From NCBI GenBank assembly GCA_963691755.1, contig OY829366.1:248001-312000 (forward strand): a stretch of 64,000 nucleotides of DNA, read 5' to 3'. Positions 17,547-25,626 of this stretch are shown in pieces. The stretch is from Dinoroseobacter sp013215265. GTDB taxonomy: Bacteria > Pseudomonadota > Alphaproteobacteria > Rhodobacterales > Rhodobacteraceae. The position numbers and the translations under genes are program-made. A model generated the notes under the pieces. The model was given only the letters and a program-made list of their open reading frames with translations. It ran no database searches and was not told the origin of the DNA. The stretch's first letter is position 1. Every line of letters starts with the position of its first letter.

Positions 17547-18032
17547 CTACAGCGCTTCGAGCATCGCTTCACCTGTTGAAACCGCGCAAACGCCGATTTC
17601 CTCGACATGCATCTTCGTGATGGTACCATCTTCGACGACCATTGCATAACGCGCCGAGCGATCAATCATCCCCACGGGTGGGGCTGTAAATGCCATGCCC
17701 ATCGCTTTGGTGAATTCGGCAACAGGGTCTGCGATCATGCCAATTCCGGCGTTGAGCGCGCCACTGTGCTCCCCCCAGAAACGCATCACATGAGCGTCGT
17801 TCACCGACAGACACATGATCTCGTCGACACCCTTCGAAGCAAAATCATCCGCAGTTCGGACAAAGCTGGGCATATGCGCGCTGTCACAGGTCGGGGTAAA
17901 GGCGCCAGGCACCGCAAAAATGACCGTCTTCCGACCAGCAGTCAGTTCAGAAATCGAGGTCTGTTCAGGCCCGTTGGCCGTCGCGCGGATCACCTGTGCA
18001 TCAGGAAGCTTGTATCCGATACCAATGCCCAT
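17547..18032 (-). CDS. Peroxiredoxin, Prx5 type
   Basis: A 161-residue thiol peroxidase that reduces H2O2 and organic peroxides in the cytoplasm. The peroxidatic Cys49 lies in the signature PGAFTPTCDSAH (42-53), which defines Prx5/AhpE-like atypical enzymes. A second Cys occurs in EIMCLSVND and a third near the C-terminus (GVCAVSTGEA). The start is set by AAAGGAG eight bases upstream of MGIGIGY; the longer reading frame lacks family similarity. It is divergent from the ferredoxin-reductase gene. Reducing partner unknown. Confidence 0.93.
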   Translation of the reverse strand: MGIGIGYKLPDAQVIRATANGPEQTSISELTAGRKTVIFAVPGAFTPTCDSAHMPSFVRTADDFASKGVDEIMCLSVNDAHVMRFWGEHSGALNAGIGMIADPVAEFTKAMGMAFTAPPVGMIDRSARYAMVVEDGTITKMHVEEIGVCAVSTGEAMLEAL

Positions 18033-18114
18033 TTGAAAAATCTCCTTTGGATTGTATTCGTGTTGTTTTGACATGTAGCCTATGCGTGGGTAGTCACCAG
18101 AGAGAAAGTGTAAG

Positions 18115-19320
18115 ATGTCAAAAGTCGTTGTCATTGGCGCGGGTCAAGCTGGGTCATCCTTGGTTGCTAAACTGCGCAGCCTCGGCTTCGAAGGTGATAT
18201 CACGCTGATCGGAGAGGAGACCGACCCTCCCTATCAACGCCCACCATTGTCGAAAGCCTACCTGCTTGGTGAAATGGACCGCGAGCGCCTCTACTTGCGC
18301 CCCGAGAAATTCTACGAAGAACAGAACATTATACTGAAGCTGGGCACTCCCGTTGCAGGTTTAAACACGGCAGCAAAGACAGTTTCGGTAGGCGGCGAAA
18401 CCATCTCTTACGACCAACTTGCTTTCACCACCGGATCCACCCCACGCCGTCTTCCTGAAAGAATCGGAGGAACGCTGGAGGGCGTGCATGTTGTGCGCAC
18501 ACTGGCGGATGTCGATGCGATGGCGCCGACTTGTAGGGCTGGCAAAACGGCCTTGGTTGTAGGTGGGGGATATATTGGTCTGGAGGCTGCTGCCGTACTT
18601 CGAAAGCTTGGGCTTTCTGTGACCCTTATCGAAATGGCCGATCGCATACTGGGTCGCGTTGCCGCGCCCGAAACAGCTGACTACTTCCGCGCGCTTCATA
18701 AGGGCCATGGCGTCGACTTGCGCGAAGGTATTGGACTCGATCACCTGACCGGCGGAACACACGTAACGGGTGCTGTCTTGACCGATGGCAGTGTGGTTCC
18801 AGCAGATCTGGTGATTGTGGGGGTCGGCATCGAGCCCAATGCACGTATCGCGCAGGACGTGGAGCTTGAAATTAACAATGGTATCGTGGTCAACGAAATG
18901 GGACGCACAAGTGATCCCAACATCTGGGCCGCTGGAGATTGCGCGATCTTCCCCTTCAGGGGCGAAAAAATCCGTCTCGAGTCGGTCCAAAATGCGATTG
19001 ATCAGGCCGAAGCCGTGGCAGCCAACATGCTTGGTGCAAATAAGGCTTACGAGCCAAAACCATGGTTCTGGTCAGATCAGTATGATGTGAAGCTCCAAAT
19101 CGCAGGACTGAACACTGGTTACGATCGCGTTGTAGTGCGCGAAGTAGAAACCTCTCGGTCCCATTGGTATTATCTCGGGGATACGCTACTTGCGGTTGAT
19201 GCGATGAATGATCCAAGGTCCTACATGATCGGAAAACGGTTGATAGAGGCGGGAAAAAGCCCCGATCGGGCGATCATCGAAGACCCATCGGCTGACCTGA
19301 AACCCTTACTCAAAGCGTGA
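18115..19320 (+). CDS. FAD-dependent ferredoxin reductase (rhodocoxin/putidaredoxin reductase type)
   Basis: A 401-residue NAD(P)H:ferredoxin oxidoreductase. N-terminal FAD motif VVIGAGQAGSSL, the conserved YQRPPLSKAYL (about residues 40-50), NAD motif VVGGGYIGLEAAAVL in the middle, and the second FAD site NIWAAGDCA. The C-terminal reductase domain (WFWSDQYDVKLQIAGL) is typical. Such enzymes feed electrons to 2Fe-2S ferredoxins for P450s or Rieske oxygenases; neither is in the window. The stop overlaps the GTG start of rsmD, so both are co-expressed. Confidence 0.9.
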   Translation: MSKVVVIGAGQAGSSLVAKLRSLGFEGDITLIGEETDPPYQRPPLSKAYLLGEMDRERLYLRPEKFYEEQNIILKLGTPVAGLNTAAKTVSVGGETISYDQLAFTTGSTPRRLPERIGGTLEGVHVVRTLADVDAMAPTCRAGKTALVVGGGYIGLEAAAVLRKLGLSVTLIEMADRILGRVAAPETADYFRALHKGHGVDLREGIGLDHLTGGTHVTGAVLTDGSVVPADLVIVGVGIEPNARIAQDVELEINNGIVVNEMGRTSDPNIWAAGDCAIFPFRGEKIRLESVQNAIDQAEAVAANMLGANKAYEPKPWFWSDQYDVKLQIAGLNTGYDRVVVREVETSRSHWYYLGDTLLAVDAMNDPRSYMIGKRLIEAGKSPDRAIIEDPSADLKPLLKA

Positions 19321-19877
19321 GGATAATTTCCGGAAAATTCGGTGGACGAAGGCTGGCCTCTGTTGGCACAGGCGATGCCAAATCCCATCTAAGACCGACC
19401 ACCGACCGGGTTCGTGAGGCGCTGTTTTCGGCGCTTGAAGGTGGTCGGTATGGTGATCCCATCGAAGACGCCAAAGTTCTTGATCTCTTTGCCGGCACCG
19501 GAGCCTTGGGATTAGAGGCGCTTTCACGCGGCGCGCATCACGTGACCTTCGTTGAAAACGGACGCAAAGCACTGTCCATCCTGTCCGCCAATATCGATAC
19601 GCTAGGTGCGGACAAGACAAGTATTGTGAAAACCGATGTAACACGCCTTCCCGTCGCCAAAAATGCCGCCCAGTTGGTCTTTTTGGACCCCCCATATGGC
19701 AAAGGCTTGGGTGAAAGGGCGCTGCTTTCAGCCAAATCAAAGGGTTGGATTGACAAGAATGCACTGATTGTCTGGGAGGAGGCCGCTCCAATGATCGCTC
19801 CTGAGGGCTTCACCCTCAGCGATCATCGTCGTTACGGCGATACGCATGTTACCTTGCTACGCGCCGAAGAAAGCTGA
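19317..19877 (+). CDS. rsmD: 16S rRNA (guanine-966-N2)-methyltransferase
   Basis: A 186-residue class I SAM methyltransferase that modifies G966 of 16S rRNA. The N-terminal IISGKFGGRRLAS and LRPTTDRVREALFSAL are highly characteristic. The SAM site is VLDLFAGTGALGLEALSRGA, and the catalytic N-x-P-Y-type motif reads LDPPYGKGLG. The GTG start overlaps the preceding TGA (GTGA). It converges on map with a 24-base gap in which I see no terminator. Confidence 0.95.
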   Translation: MRIISGKFGGRRLASVGTGDAKSHLRPTTDRVREALFSALEGGRYGDPIEDAKVLDLFAGTGALGLEALSRGAHHVTFVENGRKALSILSANIDTLGADKTSIVKTDVTRLPVAKNAAQLVFLDPPYGKGLGERALLSAKSKGWIDKNALIVWEEAAPMIAPEGFTLSDHRRYGDTHVTLLRAEES

Positions 19878-19901
19878 TCAGGCAGTGCTCAAGGCGTCCG
19901 T

Positions 19902-20711
19902 TCAGTAAGTGGGGTGAAACTTATCCGTTGGCGAAAGTGTAAAGATCTCCACCCCATCTGCCGTCACTCCAACAGAGTGCTCGAACTGCGCACTCAGCGA
20001 TTTATCACGTGTCACTGCGGTCCAATCGTCGGCAAGAACTTTCGTTTCAGGACGCCCGAGGTTCACCATGGGTTCGATCGTAAAGAACATCCCCTCCTCC
20101 AGACGCGGACCCGTTCCAGCGCGACCGTAGTGCAACACGTTTGGTGGGGCGTGGAACACACGACCCAATCCGTGCCCGCAGAAATCGCGCACAACCGACA
20201 TACGGTTCGCCTCAACATAGGTTTGAATTGCGTGCCCGATATCGCCAAAAGTGTTGCCTGGCTTGACAGCCTCGATACCCTTGAAAAGCGCATCATGAGT
20301 AACCTGAATCAGACGCTCTGCTTTTCGTGAAAGCGTCCCGGCCACATACATCCTGCTTGTGTCTCCAAACCAACCATCCACGATGACCGTGACATCAATA
20401 TTCAGAATATCGCCGTCTTTCAGGCGCTTAACGCCAGGAATGCCATGACACACAACGTGGTTGATCGAGATACAGGACGCGTGCTGGTAGCCTTTGTACC
20501 CAATGGTCGCAGAGGTTGCGCCCGCCTCTTCAACCATACCCTCGATCGCGGCATCCAACTCGCCCGTGGACACCCCCGGAACGACTAAAGGAGCAATACG
20601 GTCGAGTATCTCCGCGGCCAAAGCACCAGCACTGTGCATCCCGGAATAATCTTCCGGGGTGTACAGACGAATACCATCGCGGTTCACATTGCCTTTCGGC
20701 GTCTTATCCAA
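19902..20711 (-). CDS. map: Type I methionine aminopeptidase
   Basis: Removes N-terminal methionine from new proteins; a dimetal enzyme. The metal ligands are visible: two Asp in NIDVTVIVDGWFGDTSRMY, His in DFCGHGLGRVFH, Glu in FTIEPMVN and Glu in QFEHSVGV; the substrate-side His is in INHVVCHGIP. About 269 residues. The start is uncertain: I prefer TTG at 20711, which has AGGAG eight bases upstream and gives MDKTPKGNVNRDGIRLY; a GTG nine bases earlier is too close to that site. The gene starts inside the 3' end of sfsA's downstream context, overlapping by no coding sequence of note. Confidence 0.95.
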   Translation of the reverse strand: MDKTPKGNVNRDGIRLYTPEDYSGMHSAGALAAEILDRIAPLVVPGVSTGELDAAIEGMVEEAGATSATIGYKGYQHASCISINHVVCHGIPGVKRLKDGDILNIDVTVIVDGWFGDTSRMYVAGTLSRKAERLIQVTHDALFKGIEAVKPGNTFGDIGHAIQTYVEANRMSVVRDFCGHGLGRVFHAPPNVLHYGRAGTGPRLEEGMFFTIEPMVNLGRPETKVLADDWTAVTRDKSLSAQFEHSVGVTADGVEIFTLSPTDKFHPTY

Positions 20712-20769
20712 AGGTGCCACTCCTGTGTTCCGCGGCAATATAAGATTTTTTCTGCGCTGCACCAGTGAT

Positions 20770-21492
20770 TCACTGTGCCTGATCGCGAGGATCGACAGGA
20801 ATCGAAGTACCAAGCGTTATCGCATCCCGAGTGATCTGTGTGCCATAGGCGATCATCTCAACACCTGCAGCGCGCGCGCGATCAAAGGCTTTCGCGTATT
20901 TCGGATCGAGATCGGGCGCGAGGCGAAAGCGCGCACAGTCATCTCGTTGAATAAGGTACAACATGATGGCACGGTGGCCCTGCGAAACGACCTCAATTAA
21001 CTCATGCAGATGCTTTGCGCCGCGCGTGGTGATGCAGTCAGGGAATTCTGCCCAATCCCCATCTCGCCGCAAATGAACATTCTTTACCTCGACATATACA
21101 TCTTTGCCATCGTCTGACTGGCACAGAAAATCGACACGGCTATTCGTTCCGTAGGGAACTTCTGCCTTCACGCTTCCAATTGGCCCCGCTTCCAAAATCT
21201 GTCCTGCTTTCAAAGCCTCGCTGACAACCTTGTTTGGAACGGAGGTATCAATTCCGGCTAGATGCCCATCCTGAAGCTCTTCGAGCCGCCATCCGAATTT
21301 TAACTTCTTCTTGGGATCATCATTTGGCTCCAACCAGATCCGCGCACCAGGTTGTGCCAGCCCCAGCATCGCCCCGGGATTGGGGCAATGTGCAACGACC
21401 TCTTTCCCGCTTTCCTCGAGGACCGCGTCGGCAAGAAATCTTTTGTAACGTCGCAACAGGCGAGCAGGCATCAGAGGGGATTGAAAGCGCAT
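20770..21492 (-). CDS. sfsA: SfsA family protein
   Basis: A 240-residue protein of the sugar fermentation stimulation family; E. coli SfsA binds DNA non-specifically and the fold resembles a nuclease, but the role is not settled. Family landmarks: RRYKRFLADA near the start, HCPNPGAMLGL, VPYGTNSRVDFL, VYVEVKNVHL, FPDCITTRGAKHL and FRLAPDLDPKY. The Asp/Glu/Lys set in the RVDFL and EVKN motifs matches a restriction-endonuclease-like site. It lies just upstream of map on the same strand. The longer frame upstream of MRFQSPL has no family similarity. Confidence 0.92.
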   Translation of the reverse strand: MRFQSPLMPARLLRRYKRFLADAVLEESGKEVVAHCPNPGAMLGLAQPGARIWLEPNDDPKKKLKFGWRLEELQDGHLAGIDTSVPNKVVSEALKAGQILEAGPIGSVKAEVPYGTNSRVDFLCQSDDGKDVYVEVKNVHLRRDGDWAEFPDCITTRGAKHLHELIEVVSQGHRAIMLYLIQRDDCARFRLAPDLDPKYAKAFDRARAAGVEMIAYGTQITRDAITLGTSIPVDPRDQAQ

Positions 21493-21537
21493 GTGGGCGG
21501 GCCTACACCCGAGACAACCAGTAAACAAGGATCGTAA

Positions 21538-22269
21538 ATGACTGACGCACCAACCGCAGCAATCTTGATCATCGGGGACGAGATCCTGTCTGGTCGAACG
21601 CGCGATGCAAACATGCATTACCTTGCTGGTCAACTTACGGAAAAAGGCATCAAACTTTGCGAAGTGCGCGTCATCATGGATGAGCACGAGCGCATCAAAG
21701 ATACCGTCGCAGAGCTATCGAAAACTTATACCCACGTCTTCACCTCGGGTGGTATCGGGCCCACACATGACGATATCACAGCCCACGCTGTGGCCGCAGC
21801 GTTTGACGATCCCATAGACATTCGCGATGACGCCCGCGAAATTCTCAAGGCGCATTATGAGAAATCCGGGAGTGAGCTCACCGCAGCCAGGCTACGGATG
21901 GCACGTATCCCAGACAGTGCATCTTTGATTGAAAATCCTGTGTCGTCTGCGCCTGGGTTCACGCTGGGCAATGTTCATGTCATGGCCGGTGTGCCGAGTG
22001 TGTTTCAGGCAATGGTTGCATCGTTGCTTCCGCAACTAACTGGCAGCGCACCAATGCTATCAGAGTCGTTGCGCATCATTCTCCCAGAAAGTGAAATTGC
22101 CGAACCTCTGGGAGTGATCGCTGCGAAATACCCGGAGCTTTCATTTGGCTCTTACCCCTTCATAACCAACGGTGTGTTCGGCGCGAATATCGTGGTACGA
22201 GGCACCGACCCAGTCATGTTGGCAAAGGGCGTTTCCGATCTTCGTGAGATCTTTGCGGATTCTGCCTGA
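21538..22269 (+). CDS. CinA/MoaB-like molybdopterin-binding domain protein
   Basis: A 243-residue protein made of the MoCF_biosynth domain found at the N-terminus of CinA, without the C-terminal nicotinamide-nucleotide amidase. Motifs: ILIIGDEILSGRTRDANMHYLA at the start and TSGGIGPTHDDIT. Standalone copies are annotated as competence/damage-inducible CinA-like or molybdopterin-binding proteins; the substrate of the standalone form is not established. AAGGA lies six bases before ATG. It is divergent from sfsA, and its TGA overlaps the ATG of the next gene. Confidence 0.87.
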   Translation: MTDAPTAAILIIGDEILSGRTRDANMHYLAGQLTEKGIKLCEVRVIMDEHERIKDTVAELSKTYTHVFTSGGIGPTHDDITAHAVAAAFDDPIDIRDDAREILKAHYEKSGSELTAARLRMARIPDSASLIENPVSSAPGFTLGNVHVMAGVPSVFQAMVASLLPQLTGSAPMLSESLRIILPESEIAEPLGVIAAKYPELSFGSYPFITNGVFGANIVVRGTDPVMLAKGVSDLREIFADSA

Positions 22270-22973
22270 TGTTTTTTGACGTTATCGAAGCAACGTGGCC
22301 CCCATTTGCGACTGAAAATTGCGACGGTGTAACGCTGCGCGACGGGCAAGGTGGCGGAAAACGCGTTTCTGCGGCAACTGCGCCAGACAACACTTCCGAG
22401 GCGATATTGGATCTTGCAATCGAACGGATGGGCGTGTCGATGGATCCTCTGTTTCAGATAGCGGACGGACAGAAACGACTTGATCGCCTTTTGGCTGATC
22501 GCGGGTTTGACGTGATTGACCCTGTAAGTATCTACCTTGCAAACATTCAGAGGGTTGCTGAGGACGGACCGCCACCAGTGAGCGCGTTCTCAACCTGGCC
22601 GCCGCTGGCCATGCAAACCGAAGTTTGGGAGGCAGCAGGCGTCAATGCTTCACGCCGCGCTGTCATGGCAAGGGTACAGGGCCCCAAGAGGGCACTCCTT
22701 GCCCGAACAGGCAATGCACCATCCGGCGCAGCATTCGTGGCGATTCATGAAGACACAGCGATGGTTCATGCCTTAGAAATCTCGGCTGAATTTCGCCGCA
22801 ACTCTGCGGGTCGAAACTTAATGCGCTGTGCAGCCCAATGGGCAGCATCGGAGGGTGCCACACAAATTGCGACGCTCACGTTGAAGGACAATGTGCCAGC
22901 AAACGCGCTCTTTACTTCCCTCGGGATGCGGCCTGTGGGACAGTACCATTACCGTTTGAAACACAGAGAATAG
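22269..22973 (+). CDS. GNAT family N-acetyltransferase
   Basis: A 234-residue protein with a GNAT fold in the C-terminal half: ALEISAEFRRNSAGRNLM carries the acetyl-CoA-binding beta4-alpha3 loop (Q/RxxGxG-like, here RNSAGR), and LKDNVPANALFTSLGMRPV is the usual N-x(A/S)xxLY-like end. The N-terminal half looks like a degenerate GNAT repeat (LADRGFDVIDPVSIYLA). Substrate unknown. It starts on the stop of the CinA-like gene and is followed seven bases later by the AhpD-like gene, so all belong to one transcript. Confidence 0.8.
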   Translation: MFFDVIEATWPPFATENCDGVTLRDGQGGGKRVSAATAPDNTSEAILDLAIERMGVSMDPLFQIADGQKRLDRLLADRGFDVIDPVSIYLANIQRVAEDGPPPVSAFSTWPPLAMQTEVWEAAGVNASRRAVMARVQGPKRALLARTGNAPSGAAFVAIHEDTAMVHALEISAEFRRNSAGRNLMRCAAQWAASEGATQIATLTLKDNVPANALFTSLGMRPVGQYHYRLKHRE

Positions 22974-22980
22974 GTGCACA

Positions 22981-23556
22981 TTGAGCGCTCAAGAGCCCCC
23001 CGTAACCGCCCTCGACCTGTCTCCCGTGGATCCGCTTCCCGCTGAAACACAGGCCTATTTTGACCTGTGTGCCGAGAAACTAGGGCTCATTCCGAACGTA
23101 CTGAAGGCCTATGCATTCAATATCGAAAAGCTGAATGCCTTTACTGCGATGTATAACGACCTGATGTTGGGACCGTCAGGTCTAAGCAAGCTGGAACGCG
23201 AAATGATTGCGGTTGTTGTAAGTTCCATCAACCGTTGCTGGTACTGCCAAGTGGCGCACGGGGCGGCAGTTCGCACTCTGTCCGGTGATCCCGCGTTGGG
23301 AGAGGCCATGGTTATGAATTACAATGTCGCACCGCTAGAGCCCCGGGTGCGGGCAATGCTAGATTTTGCAGCCAAAGTGACGAAGGCCAGCGCAGATACT
23401 GCAGAAGAAGACCGCGAAGCACTCCGCGCGCATGGTTTCACAGATGCCGACATCTTCGACATCGCTTCAGTTGTTGGCTTTTACAGCATGTCCAACCGTG
23501 TCGCGTCAGCAATCGGTATGAACCCCAATCCCGAATACCATAGCGCCGGCAGATGA
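22981..23556 (+). CDS. AhpD-like peroxidase-related protein (carboxymuconolactone decarboxylase fold)
   Basis: A 191-residue protein of the AhpD/CMD superfamily. The redox motif NRCWYCQVAHGAAV contains the CXXC and downstream His of alkylhydroperoxidase AhpD, so a thiol-based peroxidase activity is likely. Other family stretches: LGLIPNVLKAYAFN and LSKLEREMIAVVVS. The start is TTG with TAGGTG upstream. It overlaps the OmpA gene's start by four bases. Confidence 0.88.
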   Translation: MSAQEPPVTALDLSPVDPLPAETQAYFDLCAEKLGLIPNVLKAYAFNIEKLNAFTAMYNDLMLGPSGLSKLEREMIAVVVSSINRCWYCQVAHGAAVRTLSGDPALGEAMVMNYNVAPLEPRVRAMLDFAAKVTKASADTAEEDREALRAHGFTDADIFDIASVVGFYSMSNRVASAIGMNPNPEYHSAGR

Positions 23557-24488
23557 TAAGAGGCGCGCGTCTTGTCCTGATCCTCGGTCTGCTTAATGCA
23601 GGCTGGGCCTCAGCACTTGAATTACCGCGCAATGCAACACTGGTTGCCGAACAGAACAGCGAATTGGATCTTCACGCCATCCCGCTTGGGCCAGTGAAAG
23701 ACGGCCAGTTTCCACTATCAACTGAACGCGGCGAAGTTGGTCGCAGGGTTTGGCAGATTCCACAAACAGACCTGACAGCGTTACAGTTGTTTGAAGGCCT
23801 GCGTGACCAAATCTCAGAAACCTATGGTGAGCCTATTTTCGATTGTAAGGACCGCGAATGCGGTGGCTTTGACTTCCGTTTTGCGGTTGAAGTCATCGAA
23901 GCGCCTGCAATGTATGTGGACTTGGGAAACTATTTCTTTGCCACCTTTCGCTCATCAACTGGCGACACCTATGCGACCTTAATGGTCAGCAAAGGCGGAA
24001 CGACCGGATACGTACAACTCATCGAGGTCTCAACAACTACCGAAAACGCTCTGAACATCCCAGTCGAGACAGATCCACCGGATACTACTGGCTCGCTCGC
24101 GCCAGTCACTGACTTTGGCGAAAAACTTACCACTCTGGGGGCGACGGTTCTCGACGATCTTGTCTTTGGCTCAGGTGCAGACACCCTAGACGAAACAGCC
24201 TTTGCCTCCCTTCAGAGTCTGGCTGAGTTCTTGGCAGCGACTCCCAACGCATCCGTAGTTCTCGTAGGGCATACGGACGCCGTCGGATCACTTGAGGCAA
24301 ATATCGATCTTTCAGAGCGACGCGCGAACGCAGTGCGCCAGCGATTGATTGATCAATATGACGTCCAACCAAGCCGAATAGATGCGCAAGGCGTTGGATA
24401 TCTGGCTCCCCGGGCTACGAACACGACAGAAGACGGTCGCACAATCAACCGTCGTGTCGAAGTGGTTTTAACAGCCCCTCTTCAATAA
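23553..24488 (+). CDS. OmpA family protein, exported
   Basis: A 311-residue envelope protein. Signal peptide of about 21 residues (LVLILGLLNAGWASA). The middle region (about 40-180) is a beta-rich domain with an EPIFDCKDRECGG motif whose two Cys may form a disulfide. The C-terminus (about 200-308) is an OmpA peptidoglycan-binding domain: VVLVGHTDAVGSLEANIDLS and SERRANAVRQRLI contain the Asp and Arg that hold diaminopimelate. No lipobox follows the signal, so it is probably periplasmic or an outer-membrane plug protein. It is last in the CinA-GNAT-AhpD-OmpA run; no strong terminator follows. Confidence 0.9.
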   Translation: MIRGARLVLILGLLNAGWASALELPRNATLVAEQNSELDLHAIPLGPVKDGQFPLSTERGEVGRRVWQIPQTDLTALQLFEGLRDQISETYGEPIFDCKDRECGGFDFRFAVEVIEAPAMYVDLGNYFFATFRSSTGDTYATLMVSKGGTTGYVQLIEVSTTTENALNIPVETDPPDTTGSLAPVTDFGEKLTTLGATVLDDLVFGSGADTLDETAFASLQSLAEFLAATPNASVVLVGHTDAVGSLEANIDLSERRANAVRQRLIDQYDVQPSRIDAQGVGYLAPRATNTTEDGRTINRRVEVVLTAPLQ

Positions 24489-24583
24489 CCCGAAAAGGGG
24501 CCGGTTGGGGCACACAACCCTACACCGACCCTAAGTTAGGCACAGTTACGCTACACCACTGGTTAATTTCTTTTGTGGGTCGG

Positions 24584-25489
24584 CTACCACTTGTCTGGGC
24601 CCTTGTCGGCGAACTCGCGGACAAGGAAGTCAATAAACGCGCGCACTTTTGGCTGCGTAAAGCGGCCTGGTGGGTAAACGGCATAGATACCCTGTTTTTC
24701 AACTGGCAGATCGGGAAGCGCTTCTTCCACCAGTCCAGCTTTCATCGCATCGTCGTAAAGAAAACTTGGAAGATAGGCGATCCCGAGACCGGAGACGGCG
24801 GCATTCAGCAAAGACTGACCATCATTCACGGTCAACCAACCGGATGTGCGCACCTGACGCTTTTCACCCGATGGCGCGGTGATCTTCCAGACATTCGCCG
24901 CAGCGGCATTGGAATAATGAAGAAGCTTATGTTCGTTCAGGTCGTCAATTTTCTCAGGACGCCCATACTTCTCAAAATAGGAGGGGGCCGCGACCATCCG
25001 TTTGGAGGTTTCGGTCAGACGGCGGGCCCGTAGCGTGCTGTCTTCCAGCTCGCCTATCCGCACAGCCATGTCGAAGCCCTCAGAAATCAGCTCAACATAA
25101 CGATTATTCAGAACCATATTCACGGTGATGTCCTGATACTGGTGCAGGAATTCACCGAGGATCGGAGACAAGTGATTAACGCCAAAGTCGGTTGCAACCG
25201 AGATACGAAGTAATCCGGATGGCGCGCTCTGCATTGAGCTTACCAGCGCATCTGCTTCGCCAGCGTCATTCAAGACACGGCGCGCACGATCATAATAGGC
25301 AAGGCCGATTTCAGTTGGAGAAACGCGGCGTGTGGTCCGGTTCAGCAGGCGAGCCCCCAAACGCGCCTCTAGCGACGAGACATGCTTGGATACAGCCGAC
25401 TTGGAGATACCCATTTTCTTGGCCGCATCGGTGAAACCACCTTGATCGACGACGGTCGCAAAGGCTTCCATTTCCGTCAGTCTATCCAT
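24584..25489 (-). CDS. LysR family transcriptional regulator
   Basis: A 301-residue LTTR. N-terminal winged HTH: FATVVDQGGFTDAAKKMGIS, then KSAVSKHVSSLEARLGARLL; the C-terminal periplasmic-binding-like sensor domain is complete (LLRISVATDFGVNHL, GFDMAVRIGEL, GLGIAYLPSFL). Sequence style places it in the large CrgA/DmlR-like subgroup. The ATG at 25489 follows GAGG by seven bases and is preferred over the GTG three bases upstream. It is on the same strand as the following dienoyl-CoA-reductase-type gene, 137 bases away from that gene's stop; regulatory target unknown. Confidence 0.9.
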   Translation of the reverse strand: MDRLTEMEAFATVVDQGGFTDAAKKMGISKSAVSKHVSSLEARLGARLLNRTTRRVSPTEIGLAYYDRARRVLNDAGEADALVSSMQSAPSGLLRISVATDFGVNHLSPILGEFLHQYQDITVNMVLNNRYVELISEGFDMAVRIGELEDSTLRARRLTETSKRMVAAPSYFEKYGRPEKIDDLNEHKLLHYSNAAAANVWKITAPSGEKRQVRTSGWLTVNDGQSLLNAAVSGLGIAYLPSFLYDDAMKAGLVEEALPDLPVEKQGIYAVYPPGRFTQPKVRAFIDFLVREFADKGPDKW

Positions 25490-25626
25490 CACTTAACCTC
25501 ACTACGTGTTTCTTCGTTGGAAACATGTATTGCGGCCAAATCGGGCAGAACTATGCCTTGAACCGGACAATGCCGGGGTAATTCGCTGATCGTGCCGAGT
25601 TCTGAAACGGCCAGTTTGCGCTTGAT

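Noticed and set aside
24500..24530. GGTTG-N7-CAACC inverted repeat after the OmpA gene
   Set aside because: Only five base pairs and no T run, so not convincing as a terminator.
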